Source of the DNA: Actinoplanes xinjiangensis
GTDB taxonomy: Bacteria; Actinomycetota; Actinomycetes; Mycobacteriales; Micromonosporaceae
DNA length: 64,000 nt
Direction of reading: 5' to 3'
NCBI RefSeq assembly: GCF_003148685.1
Contig: NZ_QGGR01000038.1
Location: forward strand, 1-64,000
The translations under genes were made by a program, and so were the position numbers. Shown here piece after piece: positions 17,922-25,092 of this stretch (positions are counted from its first letter, which is position 1; each line of letters starts with the position of its first letter). Under the pieces are notes generated by a model. The model saw nothing but the letters and a program-made list of their open reading frames with translations. It searched no databases and had not been told where the DNA came from.

Positions 17922-18395
17922 ATGACCGAACGCAAACCGATCGGCGTGAGCTTCGAGTCGTGGATCGATCAGCAGATCACCGAGGCCGCCGAGCGCGGCG
18001 CCTTCGACAACCTGCCCGGCACCGGCAAGGCCCTGCCCCCGGGCGGCGACGACGAGGACTGGTGGATCCGCGGCTACCTGGAGCGCGAGGAGGTCCCCGC
18101 CGACGTCGCGCTGCCACTGCCGCTGCTGCTGCGCAAGGAGTCCGAAGACCTCGACGACACGGTCCGTGACCTGCCCACCGAGGAGAAGGTCCGTGCCGCG
18201 ATCGCCGACCTGAACCGCCGCATCGAAGAGTCTTGGCGCCGGCCGGCCCACCCCGGCCTGTTCGTCCGCAAGGTCGACCCGGAGCCGGTGGTCGCGCTCT
18301 GGCTGGCGACCCGCCCGACCCTGCCGCCACCCGAGGACCCGCCGCCGCCCACCCGGCCCCCGTGGTGGCGGCGCCTCTTCACACTCCCGAGCTGA
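17922..18395 (+). CDS. DUF1992 (DnaJ C28-like) domain protein
   Basis: This 157-residue protein contains the DUF1992 core: SFESWIDQQITEAAERGAFDNLPGTGKALP (about residues 9-38) and a following helical region with EEVPADVALPLPLLLRKE. The same domain occurs in eukaryotic DNAJC28. The function is unknown; bacterial copies are small soluble proteins. The C-terminus is Pro/Arg/Trp-rich (PPPTRPPWWRRLF). ATG at 17922 follows a GGGGG stretch; no clear operon partner. Confidence 0.85.
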   Translation: MTERKPIGVSFESWIDQQITEAAERGAFDNLPGTGKALPPGGDDEDWWIRGYLEREEVPADVALPLPLLLRKESEDLDDTVRDLPTEEKVRAAIADLNRRIEESWRRPAHPGLFVRKVDPEPVVALWLATRPTLPPPEDPPPPTRPPWWRRLFTLPS

Positions 18396-18498
18396 GCCGC
18401 TTCCTCCGCACGTACCCGAAGTACACCGCCGGCACATCACGATGACGCTGTCGCCGCGAACGGTTCCGGCGGCGCACCGGGGCGCCGCCGGAAGGCAC

Positions 18499-18885
18499 TC
18501 AGAAACACTCGTTCTGATCGGTGATCTGCACGCCGATCACCCTCTGCGGTGGGCTGACCTGATCGAAGAACCAGGTATCGGCCGGCGCCAGACAGGTCTG
18601 CGATCCATCCGACATCTCGAGCCAGGCGGAATCGTCTATCCGAGAATTGTAGGCGGCATAGGCACCACGAGCCCGCGGCCCCAGTTTCTGGAAATCCTGA
18701 GTGATGTCCCGGAAAGCCGAAGTCGGCTTACGGGCCAGCCAGTCCGCGCTGGTCAGGTAGAAGCAGATACGCGGATAATCGCATCCGAACCGGCTTTCGG
18801 CGTATGCCGGAGCCGCACCGACGACAGGAGCCGCCCCGGCCGCCATGACGGTCGTGGCCATGAGCGCGATCATGTTCTTCCGCAT
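18499..18885 (-). CDS. Small secreted protein, peptidase-inhibitor I36-like
   Basis: This 128-residue protein has a clear signal peptide (IALMATTVMAAGAAPVVGAAPAYA) and a mature part of about 95 residues with four cysteines (RFGCDYPRICFYL, QTCLAPA and the C-terminal NECF). The pattern CxxxxxxCFY, then aromatic/Asn-rich strands and a late Cys pair resembles the actinobacterial peptidase inhibitor I36 group, but similarity is modest by eye. ATG at 18885 follows GAGGGGG. Its base composition is slightly less GC-rich than its neighbours. Confidence 0.65.
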   Translation of the reverse strand: MRKNMIALMATTVMAAGAAPVVGAAPAYAESRFGCDYPRICFYLTSADWLARKPTSAFRDITQDFQKLGPRARGAYAAYNSRIDDSAWLEMSDGSQTCLAPADTWFFDQVSPPQRVIGVQITDQNECF

Positions 18886-19085
18886 TACGATGTCCCCCTC
18901 TTTCGCTGCCGTATTCCTTGAGGACCATCGTGCGCGCGGGCGGCGGTACCCGGAGGCGTACCCGGCTTTCCTGGTCGAACGGCCGAAAGGCCGGTCAACC
19001 GTGCGTCCCGACCCGCCCGCCACCCAGACGATCGCCGCGTCCCGGCCCGGTAATCCGCGGACGGCCCACAACCGTATGCACGGTC

Positions 19086-19931
19086 GTGGACTTCGAGACG
19101 CTCACCTTCGCCCTGGCCGCCGGGCTGCTCGCGGCGTTCAACCCGTGCGGGTTCGCGCTGCTGCCGTCGTTCCTGGCGCTGCTGGTCGCCGGCCCCGGCG
19201 GGGTGCTGCGGGCGCTGCGCCTGTCGGCGGCGATGACAGCCGGATTCGTGACCGTCTTCGGCCTGATCGGGGTGGTACTGGCCGTGACGACGGCGCCGAT
19301 CCAGCGGCACCTGCCGTGGGCGGCGGTGGTCACCGGAGGCGTCCTGGTTCTGCTGGGCGCCTGGCTGCTGTCCGGCCGGGAGCTGCAGGTCCGGCTTCCG
19401 CGGCTCGCCGCCGGCTCTCCGACGGGTTCGATCCTCGCCCTGTACGGCTACGGAGCGTCCTACGCGGTGGCATCCCTGTCCTGCACGATCGCCCCGTTCC
19501 TGGCCGTGACGGGCCTGGTCTCCGGCGGCGCCGACATCCGGTCCGGGGTGGCCGCGTTCGTCGCCTACGGCCTGGGCATGGGCCTGGTCGTCGGTCTGCT
19601 GGCGATGCTGGTCGCCTTCGCCCGGGAGGCCACCGTCCGCCGGACCCGTGCCGTACTTCCGTGGATCTCCCGCCTCTCCGGCGCCTTCCTGCTGGCAGCC
19701 GGCCTGTACGTCACCTACTACGGCTGGTACGAACTGCGCCTGGCCGCCGGCGGTTCACCCACCGACCCGGTGATCGGCGCGGTCGGCGAACTCCAGGGCC
19801 GGGTGACCACCTGGCTGGACACGATCGGCATCGGCTGGACGGCCGCCGCCTTCACCCTGGTAGCCCTCCTGGCGATAGCCACCCGCCGCCGCCACACCCC
19901 CGGCCCCTCCACCCCAACCCCCCACCCCTGA
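19086..19931 (+). CDS. CcdA-like cytochrome c biogenesis/thiol-transfer membrane protein
   Basis: This 281-residue membrane protein has six or seven hydrophobic helices and the CcdA/DsbD hallmark FNPCGFALLPSFLALL with Cys21, plus a second membrane Cys in VASLSCTIAPFLAV. The Cys pair would carry reducing equivalents from cytoplasmic thioredoxin to extracytoplasmic proteins. No thioredoxin-like partner or cytochrome c assembly gene is adjacent. GTG at 19086 is the only good in-frame start at the conserved N-terminus. The C-terminal tail is Pro/Thr-rich (HTPGPSTPTPHP). Confidence 0.82.
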   Translation: MDFETLTFALAAGLLAAFNPCGFALLPSFLALLVAGPGGVLRALRLSAAMTAGFVTVFGLIGVVLAVTTAPIQRHLPWAAVVTGGVLVLLGAWLLSGRELQVRLPRLAAGSPTGSILALYGYGASYAVASLSCTIAPFLAVTGLVSGGADIRSGVAAFVAYGLGMGLVVGLLAMLVAFAREATVRRTRAVLPWISRLSGAFLLAAGLYVTYYGWYELRLAAGGSPTDPVIGAVGELQGRVTTWLDTIGIGWTAAAFTLVALLAIATRRRHTPGPSTPTPHP

Positions 19932-19944
19932 AGCCCCACACCCC

Positions 19945-20095
19945 GCGCTGTCTCAACGGTCACGAGACACCGGTGACGACCAGCCCGATCTTCATGGCTG
20001 GCCCCCACCGCTGTCTCAGGCGTCGTGAGACAGCGGTGACGGCCAGCCGGGTGTTGGTGGCTGGTTCTCACCGCTGTCTCGGGGGGCGGGAGCGC
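19945..20095. repeat. 63-bp-period tandem hairpin array
   Basis: Two and a half copies of a 63-bp unit; TGTCTC recurs at 19949, 20012 and 20075. Each full unit holds two hairpins: A, with a 13-bp perfect stem in copy 2 (20006-20018 with 20026-20038, 7-base loop), and B, with CCAGCC/GGCTGG stems (19980-19985 with 19996-20001; 20043-20048 with 20059-20064). Copy 3 has decayed on its right side. The array fills the 301-bp gap between two convergent genes (19932-20232), where no gene is visible. It could also act as the transcription stop for both. Confidence 0.8.
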
Positions 20096-20232
20096 GGGGC
20101 CGGTGAGTGGGCAACCAGCCCGGCGGTCGCGTTGCGGCCGTGAGGGGGCAGCCTCTCGCGGGTCTGCCGGCCACGGTTCGCGTGTCCCGTACCGGATGAG
20201 GCCGCCTGGGGTGAGGGGCCGGAGCTGGCAGG

Positions 20233-21654
20233 TCAGAGGAGGGCGGCGAGGGTGGGGAGCAGCGCGGCGGCGCCGGTGAGGTCGGTGTCGAGGGGGCGAT
20301 CGGTCAGGTCGGGGGAGAGGGCGTCGGCGGCGAGGTCGTAGGCGTCGCGCAGGGTTCCGGTGGTGAGGCGTTCGGGGGAGAGGCGCAGGGCGCGGACCGC
20401 GGCGACCAGTTCGGCGGCCAGCAGGGTGGGCGTGAGGCGGGTCATGGTGCGCAGGGAGCGGGCGCCCTGGGTGGCGAAGCTGGCGTGTTCCTCCAGGCCC
20501 AGGGAGATGGTCAGGGTGCCGGAGGCGGTGGGCTGGACGGCGGCGCGCATCTCGGCGAGCAGGTCCTGGACCACGTATTCGGTGATCATCAGGCCGGAGC
20601 TGCCGGGTGGGCCGTCGGCGAGGAAGGCGCGGAGGCCGGTCATGTCGGGGCGCATCAGCAGGCCGAGGCGGGCCGCGGACAGGGACATGACGGGCAGGAA
20701 CGCGCCGCGGACGGCGTCCAGTCCGGCGGCGAGGGCGGCGGTGTGGAACTGGCCGTGATGGTGCACACCGTCGGCGGTGATCAGGGGGTTCTCGACGGCG
20801 GCGTTGAGTTCGGCGGTGACCGCGGCGGTCAGGGTCTCGGTGGCGTGCAGGGCGGGCGCGGTGACCTGGGGAACCACCCGCAGGCCGAACGGATCCTGGA
20901 TGCGCAGCGCCGGTGACGCGCCGTCGACCAGGGTGTGCAGTGTCTCCGCGACGGCGATCTGGTGCGGATGCGGGCGGGCCGCGTGCACGGCAGGATCGTA
21001 GGCCTCGGGGTTGCCGCGCAGGGCCAGGAAGGAAAGCGCGGCGATGATCGTTGAGGCCCGTAGGTGACGGTGGACGTCCGAGACGGCTAGCGCGGAGGTG
21101 GCGACGGTGAGGGCGCTGGAGCTGATCATCGGCAGTGCGTCGGTGGCGTCCAGTTCGACGGCCGGTGCCGTGCCGCTGCGCCAGGGGCGGGCGCCGGCGA
21201 GGGTGAGGGCGAGTTCGGCGAGTGCGGACAGGTCGGAGGTGCCGATGGCGCCCCAGCGGTGCAGGGTGGGGACGGCGCCGGCCCGCACCGCGGCGGCGAG
21301 CGCCTCGGTGGTCCGGCGCGAGACGCCGGATCCGCCGGCGAGGAGCTGGTTGAGGCGTACGGCCATGACGGCCCGGGCGGTGCGGTCGTCCTCCTCGGGC
21401 CCGACGCCGGCGCAGTGGCTGAGCAGCAGGCGCAGCGCGTGACCGTCGGGGTCGCCGGCCTGTTCGTGCCGGTTCGCGCCGACGCCGGTGTTGGCGCCGT
21501 AGACGGCTCCGCGGGCCTGTGCCTCGCGGAGGCCGGTGTGCCGTTCGTCGACGAGGGTGAGGGCCGCCGGGTCGACGGTGATCCCGGTCGCACCGGAGGC
21601 GATCGTCTCCAGTTCTGGAACTGTCAGGGAGCGCCCATCTAGCCGGACCTGCAC
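20233..21654 (-). CDS. Aromatic amino acid ammonia-lyase homologue lacking the MIO triad
   Basis: This 473-residue protein has the HAL/PAL fold: VYGANTGVG with the catalytic Tyr52, SALAELALTLAG after the prosthetic-group loop, QDPFGLR (253-259), ENPLI (288-292), GQFH (301-304) and LEEHASF (387-393). However, the Ala-Ser-Gly that forms the MIO group is GTS followed directly by Asp141 (Thr139-Ser140-Asp141, Gly missing). The Asn-Gly of the LINGTQ motif is Ser-Ser (178-180), and the Tyr of QDxYS is Phe256. It is therefore unlikely to be an ordinary MIO-dependent histidine or phenylalanine lyase. GTG at 21654 follows GGAG. It is divergent from an OpuC-type importer. Confidence 0.85.
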   Translation of the reverse strand: MQVRLDGRSLTVPELETIASGATGITVDPAALTLVDERHTGLREAQARGAVYGANTGVGANRHEQAGDPDGHALRLLLSHCAGVGPEEDDRTARAVMAVRLNQLLAGGSGVSRRTTEALAAAVRAGAVPTLHRWGAIGTSDLSALAELALTLAGARPWRSGTAPAVELDATDALPMISSSALTVATSALAVSDVHRHLRASTIIAALSFLALRGNPEAYDPAVHAARPHPHQIAVAETLHTLVDGASPALRIQDPFGLRVVPQVTAPALHATETLTAAVTAELNAAVENPLITADGVHHHGQFHTAALAAGLDAVRGAFLPVMSLSAARLGLLMRPDMTGLRAFLADGPPGSSGLMITEYVVQDLLAEMRAAVQPTASGTLTISLGLEEHASFATQGARSLRTMTRLTPTLLAAELVAAVRALRLSPERLTTGTLRDAYDLAADALSPDLTDRPLDTDLTGAAALLPTLAALL

Positions 21655-21688
21655 GAAGTCTCCAGACCGTGACCGGACGTTGACACAT

Positions 21689-21714
21689 TATTCACTACTT
21701 GGCGAGTATGAATA
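21689..21714. promoter_or_regulatory. Inverted repeat overlapping divergent lyase/importer promoter
   Basis: Arms TATTCAcTACT and AGTATGAATA flank TGGCG, with one unpaired base. It is the only AT-rich patch between the lyase-like and importer genes. TTGACA at 21680-21685 is a good -35 for the importer and the repeat covers the -10 zone, so a repressor here could control both genes. Confidence 0.6.
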
Positions 21715-21744
21715 GTAGAATTCAGAAGATCAACTGGGAGTGCC

Positions 21745-22722
21745 ATGATCACATTCGAGGACGTCGTCAAGGTCTACCCCGGCGGCACTACGGCGGTGGA
21801 CCATCTCAACCTGGAACTGCCCACCGGCAAGATCACCGTACTGGTCGGGCCCTCCGGTTGTGGTAAGACCACGTCCCTCCGGATGATCAACCGGATGGTC
21901 ACGCCGACCTCCGGCCGGATCCTGGTCGACGGTGCGGACGTCTCCCAGCAGAACGAGGCCCGGCTGCGGCGGAGCATCGGCTACGTCATCCAGCACGCCG
22001 GCCTGTTTCCGCACCGCACCGTGCTGGACAACGTCGCGACCGTCCCGGTGCTGCTCGGCCAGACCCGCCGCGCGGCCCGCGAGGCCGCGCTCGGCCTGCT
22101 GGAACGGGTGGGCCTGTCCGCCGAGTTCGCGAAGCGCTACCCGGCCCAGCTCAGCGGCGGTCAGCAGCAGCGCGTCGGGGTCGCCCGGGCGCTCGCCGCC
22201 GACCCGCCGATCATGCTGATGGACGAGCCGTTCAGTGCCGTCGACCCGGTGGTCCGCGCCCAGTTGCAGGCCGAGTTCCTGCGCCTGCAACAGGATCTCG
22301 GCAAGACCATCGCGATGGTGACCCACGACATCGACGAGGCGATCAAGCTCGGCGACCATGTGGCGGTGTTCCGTACCGGTGGGCGGCTGGCCCAGTTCGC
22401 GACCCCGCGGGAGCTGCTGGCCGAGCCCGCCGACGACTTCGTGGCCTCGTTCGTCGGCCGTGACCGGGGGCTGCGCAGCCTCTCCTTCGACAGCGCCGCC
22501 GAGCTGCCGGTCCGCCCGGTCGACGGGATCGACCTGGACGACTCCGGCCGCCCCCTCGGCCTGCCGGGCGTCTTCACCAAGGACGACTCGCTGCGGGTGG
22601 TCACCGATCTGGTGATCAGCTCGCCGGGCGGGATCGCGGTGCGGGTCGGGCCGGACGGAGCCGCCGACGGCCTGGTCAGTCACCACGACCTGGCCGACTA
22701 CCTGGCGAGCCGCCGCTCATGA
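21745..22722 (+). CDS. OpuC/ProV-type quaternary-amine ABC importer ATPase
   Basis: This 325-residue ATPase has Walker A GPSGCGKTT (35-43), signature LSGGQQQRVGVARAL, Walker B IMLMDEPFSAVDP and the switch His in MVTHDIDEA. The order and wording are those of glycine betaine/carnitine/choline importers (OpuCA, ProV). Only a remnant of the usual tandem CBS regulatory region follows (VFTKDDSLRVVTDLVISSPGG to the end). ATG follows GGGAG. The stop overlaps the first permease start (ATGA), and the four importer genes run without gaps. Confidence 0.92.
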   Translation: MITFEDVVKVYPGGTTAVDHLNLELPTGKITVLVGPSGCGKTTSLRMINRMVTPTSGRILVDGADVSQQNEARLRRSIGYVIQHAGLFPHRTVLDNVATVPVLLGQTRRAAREAALGLLERVGLSAEFAKRYPAQLSGGQQQRVGVARALAADPPIMLMDEPFSAVDPVVRAQLQAEFLRLQQDLGKTIAMVTHDIDEAIKLGDHVAVFRTGGRLAQFATPRELLAEPADDFVASFVGRDRGLRSLSFDSAAELPVRPVDGIDLDDSGRPLGLPGVFTKDDSLRVVTDLVISSPGGIAVRVGPDGAADGLVSHHDLADYLASRRS

Positions 22723-23357
22723 TCCAGTATCTGACGAACAATCACGTGATCGTCTGGCAGGCCCTGCAGGAGCATCTGTACCTCGCGCTGCTGCCGATCC
22801 TCTTCGGATTCGCGATCGCGCTGCCGCTGGGTTATCTCGCGGTGCGGTTCACCTGGCTCTACCACCCGCTGATCAACACGTTCGGGGTGCTCTACTCGAT
22901 CCCGTCGCTGGCGCTGTTCGTCTTCCTGCCGGTCATCCTCGGCACCAAGGTGCTGTCGCCGGTCAACGTCGTGGTGGCACTGACCATCTACACGGTGGCA
23001 CTGCTGGCTCGTACGGTCGCCGACGGACTGCGCGCGGTCGACCCGGTCGTGGTGCAGGCGGCGACCGCGATGGGCTACCGCCGCACGCGCCGGCTCGTCG
23101 ACGTCGAGCTGCCGATCGCGCTGCCGGTCATCCTGGCCGGTCTCCGGGTCGCCACGGTGTCCAACATCAGCCTGGTCAGCGTCGGCTCGCTGATCGGCAT
23201 CGGCGGGCTCGGGCAGCTGTTCACCCGCGGCTTCCAGCTGTTCTACCTGGAACCGATCCTGATCGGCGTCATCCTGTCGGTGGTGCTCGCCGGGATCGCC
23301 GACCTGATCATCGTGCTCGTGCAGCGGGCCGTCACCCCGTGGACGCGTGCCGCATGA
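22719..23357 (+). CDS. OpuC-type importer permease 1
   Basis: This 212-residue inner membrane subunit has about five or six helices and the EAA-like coupling loop RTVADGLRAVDPVVVQAATAMGYRRTRRLVDVELPIALPVILAGLR, characteristic of OpuCB/ProW permeases. It forms a heterodimeric channel with the next gene product. It overlaps both neighbours by four bases, so its level is tied to the ATPase and the second permease. Confidence 0.9.
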   Translation: MIQYLTNNHVIVWQALQEHLYLALLPILFGFAIALPLGYLAVRFTWLYHPLINTFGVLYSIPSLALFVFLPVILGTKVLSPVNVVVALTIYTVALLARTVADGLRAVDPVVVQAATAMGYRRTRRLVDVELPIALPVILAGLRVATVSNISLVSVGSLIGIGGLGQLFTRGFQLFYLEPILIGVILSVVLAGIADLIIVLVQRAVTPWTRAA

Positions 23358-24010
23358 ACTTCTCCTACCTGACCGATCCGGCGCACTGGGACCCGAGTAA
23401 CCCCGGCAGCATCCCGAACCTGATCCTGTCGCACCTGGGTTACACGGCGCTGGCGCTGCTGATCGGTGCGGTCATCGCCCTGCCGGTCGGGCTCTACATC
23501 GGCCACACCGGCAAGGGCTCGTTCATCGCGATCAACGCGGGCAACGCCGGCCGGTCGCTGCCTACACTCGGTCTGCTGATGCTGATGGTCACGCTGCTCG
23601 GGCTGGGCCTGCTGCCGGTGCTGATCGCGCTGACCGTCCTGGTCATCCCGCCGATCCTGACCTCGGCGTACGCCGGCATGCGCAACCTGGACCACCGGGT
23701 CGTCGACGCCGCCCGCGGGATGGGCATGCGCCCGTGGCAGGTGCTGAGCCGCGTCGAGCTGCCGATGGCGCTGCCGATCATGCTCAGCGGCTTCCGCAAC
23801 GCCGCTCTGCAGGTGGTGGCCACCGCCACGGTGGCGGCCGCGGTCGGCCTGGGCGGGCTGGGCCGGCTTCTGATCGACGGCCTGGCCGTCAACGACTACT
23901 CCCGAGTTCTGGCCGGCGCCATCGTCGTCGCCGCACTGGCCGTACTCGTCGATCTCTTTCTGGCGCTGATCCAGCGCCTGATCGTCTCACCCGGATTGAA
24001 AGGCTCATAG
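23354..24010 (+). CDS. OpuC-type importer permease 2
   Basis: This 218-residue permease is the second half of the channel (OpuCD-like), with the coupling loop NLDHRVVDAARGMGMRPWQVLSRVELPMALPIMLSG and about six helices. ATG at 23354 overlaps the stop of permease 1; a further in-frame ATG at 23339 is inside permease 1 and is rejected. The stop TAG directly abuts the binding-protein start. Confidence 0.9.
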   Translation: MNFSYLTDPAHWDPSNPGSIPNLILSHLGYTALALLIGAVIALPVGLYIGHTGKGSFIAINAGNAGRSLPTLGLLMLMVTLLGLGLLPVLIALTVLVIPPILTSAYAGMRNLDHRVVDAARGMGMRPWQVLSRVELPMALPIMLSGFRNAALQVVATATVAAAVGLGGLGRLLIDGLAVNDYSRVLAGAIVVAALAVLVDLFLALIQRLIVSPGLKGS

Positions 24011-24925
24011 ATGAAGCGCATCGTCGCTGCTGTCGCCATGGCGCTCACGCTCACCGCGTGTGGCACGAACAGTGATCCGCTAGCCGACGAACCGGCGGCC
24101 TCCGGCGCCGCCGGTGGCTCGGTGACCGTCGGTTCCGCGAACTTCCCGGAGAGCCAGCTGCTCGCCGAGATCTACTCGCAGGCCCTGGAGGCCAAGGGCG
24201 TCAAGGTCACCCGCAAGTTCAACATCGGCGCCCGCGAGGTCTACCTCAAGGCGCTTCAGGACGGCTCGATCTCGCTGCTCCCGGAGTACAACGGCGCGCT
24301 GCTGGCCGCTCTCTCCCCGAACGGCATCCCGGCCGGGGTGAGCAGCTCCGACACGGTTCTGGCCGAGCTGAAGAAGGTGCTGCCGTCCGGCACCGAGGTC
24401 CTGGCGCAGTCGACGGCCGAGGACAAGGACACCCTGACGGTCAGTGCGGACACCGCGGCCAAGAACAACCTGAAGTCCATCGAGGACCTCAAGGCGGTGG
24501 CGCCGACGCTGGTCGCCGGCGGCGGCCCCGAGTTCACCGAGCGCCAGCAGGGCCTCAAGGGCCTCAAGGAGGTGTACGGCGTCGAGTTCAAGGAGTACAA
24601 GCCGCTGGACCCGGGTGGCCCGCTGACCGTCAACGCCCTCAAGGACGGTGACATCCAGGTGGCGAACCTGTTCTCCACCGACTCGTCGATCGTGACCAAC
24701 AAGTTCGTCACCCTGGCGGACCCGAAGAACCTGTTCACCTCGCAGAACGTCATCCCGCTGATCCGCAGCGAGGCGAACAACGCGACGGTGACCGGTGCCC
24801 TGGACGCCGTCTCGGGCAAGCTGACCACCGAGAACCTGACCAGTTACCTGGCGCAGGTTCAGGTGGACAAGAAGGACATCGCGGTCGTGGCGAAGGCCTT
24901 CCTCTCCGAGAACGGCCTCGGCTAG
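24011..24925 (+). CDS. OpuCC-like substrate-binding lipoprotein
   Basis: This 304-residue protein has a lipobox (LTLTAC, Cys17) and an OpuAC/periplasmic-binding fold: VTVGSANFPESQLLAEIYSQAL, LLPEYNGALLAAL, PLTVNALKDGDIQVANLFSTD and QNVIPLIRSE. Binding proteins of this type hold trimethylammonium compounds such as betaine, carnitine, choline or ergothioneine in an aromatic cage; the exact ligand cannot be read here. It completes a one-ATPase, two-permease, one-binding-protein importer and is followed by a terminator. Confidence 0.9.
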   Translation: MKRIVAAVAMALTLTACGTNSDPLADEPAASGAAGGSVTVGSANFPESQLLAEIYSQALEAKGVKVTRKFNIGAREVYLKALQDGSISLLPEYNGALLAALSPNGIPAGVSSSDTVLAELKKVLPSGTEVLAQSTAEDKDTLTVSADTAAKNNLKSIEDLKAVAPTLVAGGGPEFTERQQGLKGLKEVYGVEFKEYKPLDPGGPLTVNALKDGDIQVANLFSTDSSIVTNKFVTLADPKNLFTSQNVIPLIRSEANNATVTGALDAVSGKLTTENLTSYLAQVQVDKKDIAVVAKAFLSENGLG

Positions 24926-24935
24926 AGCTGATCGG

Positions 24936-24966
24936 AAAACGCCGTCCCGGGTGGGGCGGCGTTTTT
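24936..24966 (+). terminator. Rho-independent terminator of importer operon
   Basis: Stem AAACGCCG/CGGCGTTT closing on a 12-base loop and followed by a T-run, 11 bp after the binding-protein stop codon. Confidence 0.9.
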
Positions 24967-24984
24967 CTGTTTCCGGCAGATGTC

Positions 24985-25014
24985 TTGACGGGTGTACTCG
25001 CTGGTATCTATCTT
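24985..25014 (+). promoter_or_regulatory. Sigma-70-type promoter of the alpha-amylase gene
   Basis: TTGACG (24985-24990) and TATCTT (25009-25014) are separated by 18 bp. Transcription would start near 25021, leaving about 70 bases of leader that contain the MalR-like palindrome. Confidence 0.6.
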
Positions 25015-25050
25015 TGCCGCAAAGATTTTCAGAAAGTTTCAGGCCTGTTA

Positions 25051-25066
25051 CTGCAAGGGCTTGCAG
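25051..25066. promoter_or_regulatory. MalR/Reg1-like operator
   Basis: CTGCAAG and CTTGCAG form a perfect 7-bp inverted repeat around GG. The CTTGCAG heptamer is the recognition element known for MalR/Reg1 control of Streptomyces amylase genes. It lies downstream of the predicted transcription start, where a repressor would block elongation or initiation. Confidence 0.65.
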
Positions 25067-25092
25067 CTTCTCCCCTTCGCCCGGAGGTAGAT

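Noticed and set aside
24985..25092. Longer N-terminus for the alpha-amylase
   Set aside because: The upstream start coincides with the -35 promoter element, so it would not be transcribed. GTG 25093 has GGAGG and begins a normal signal peptide.
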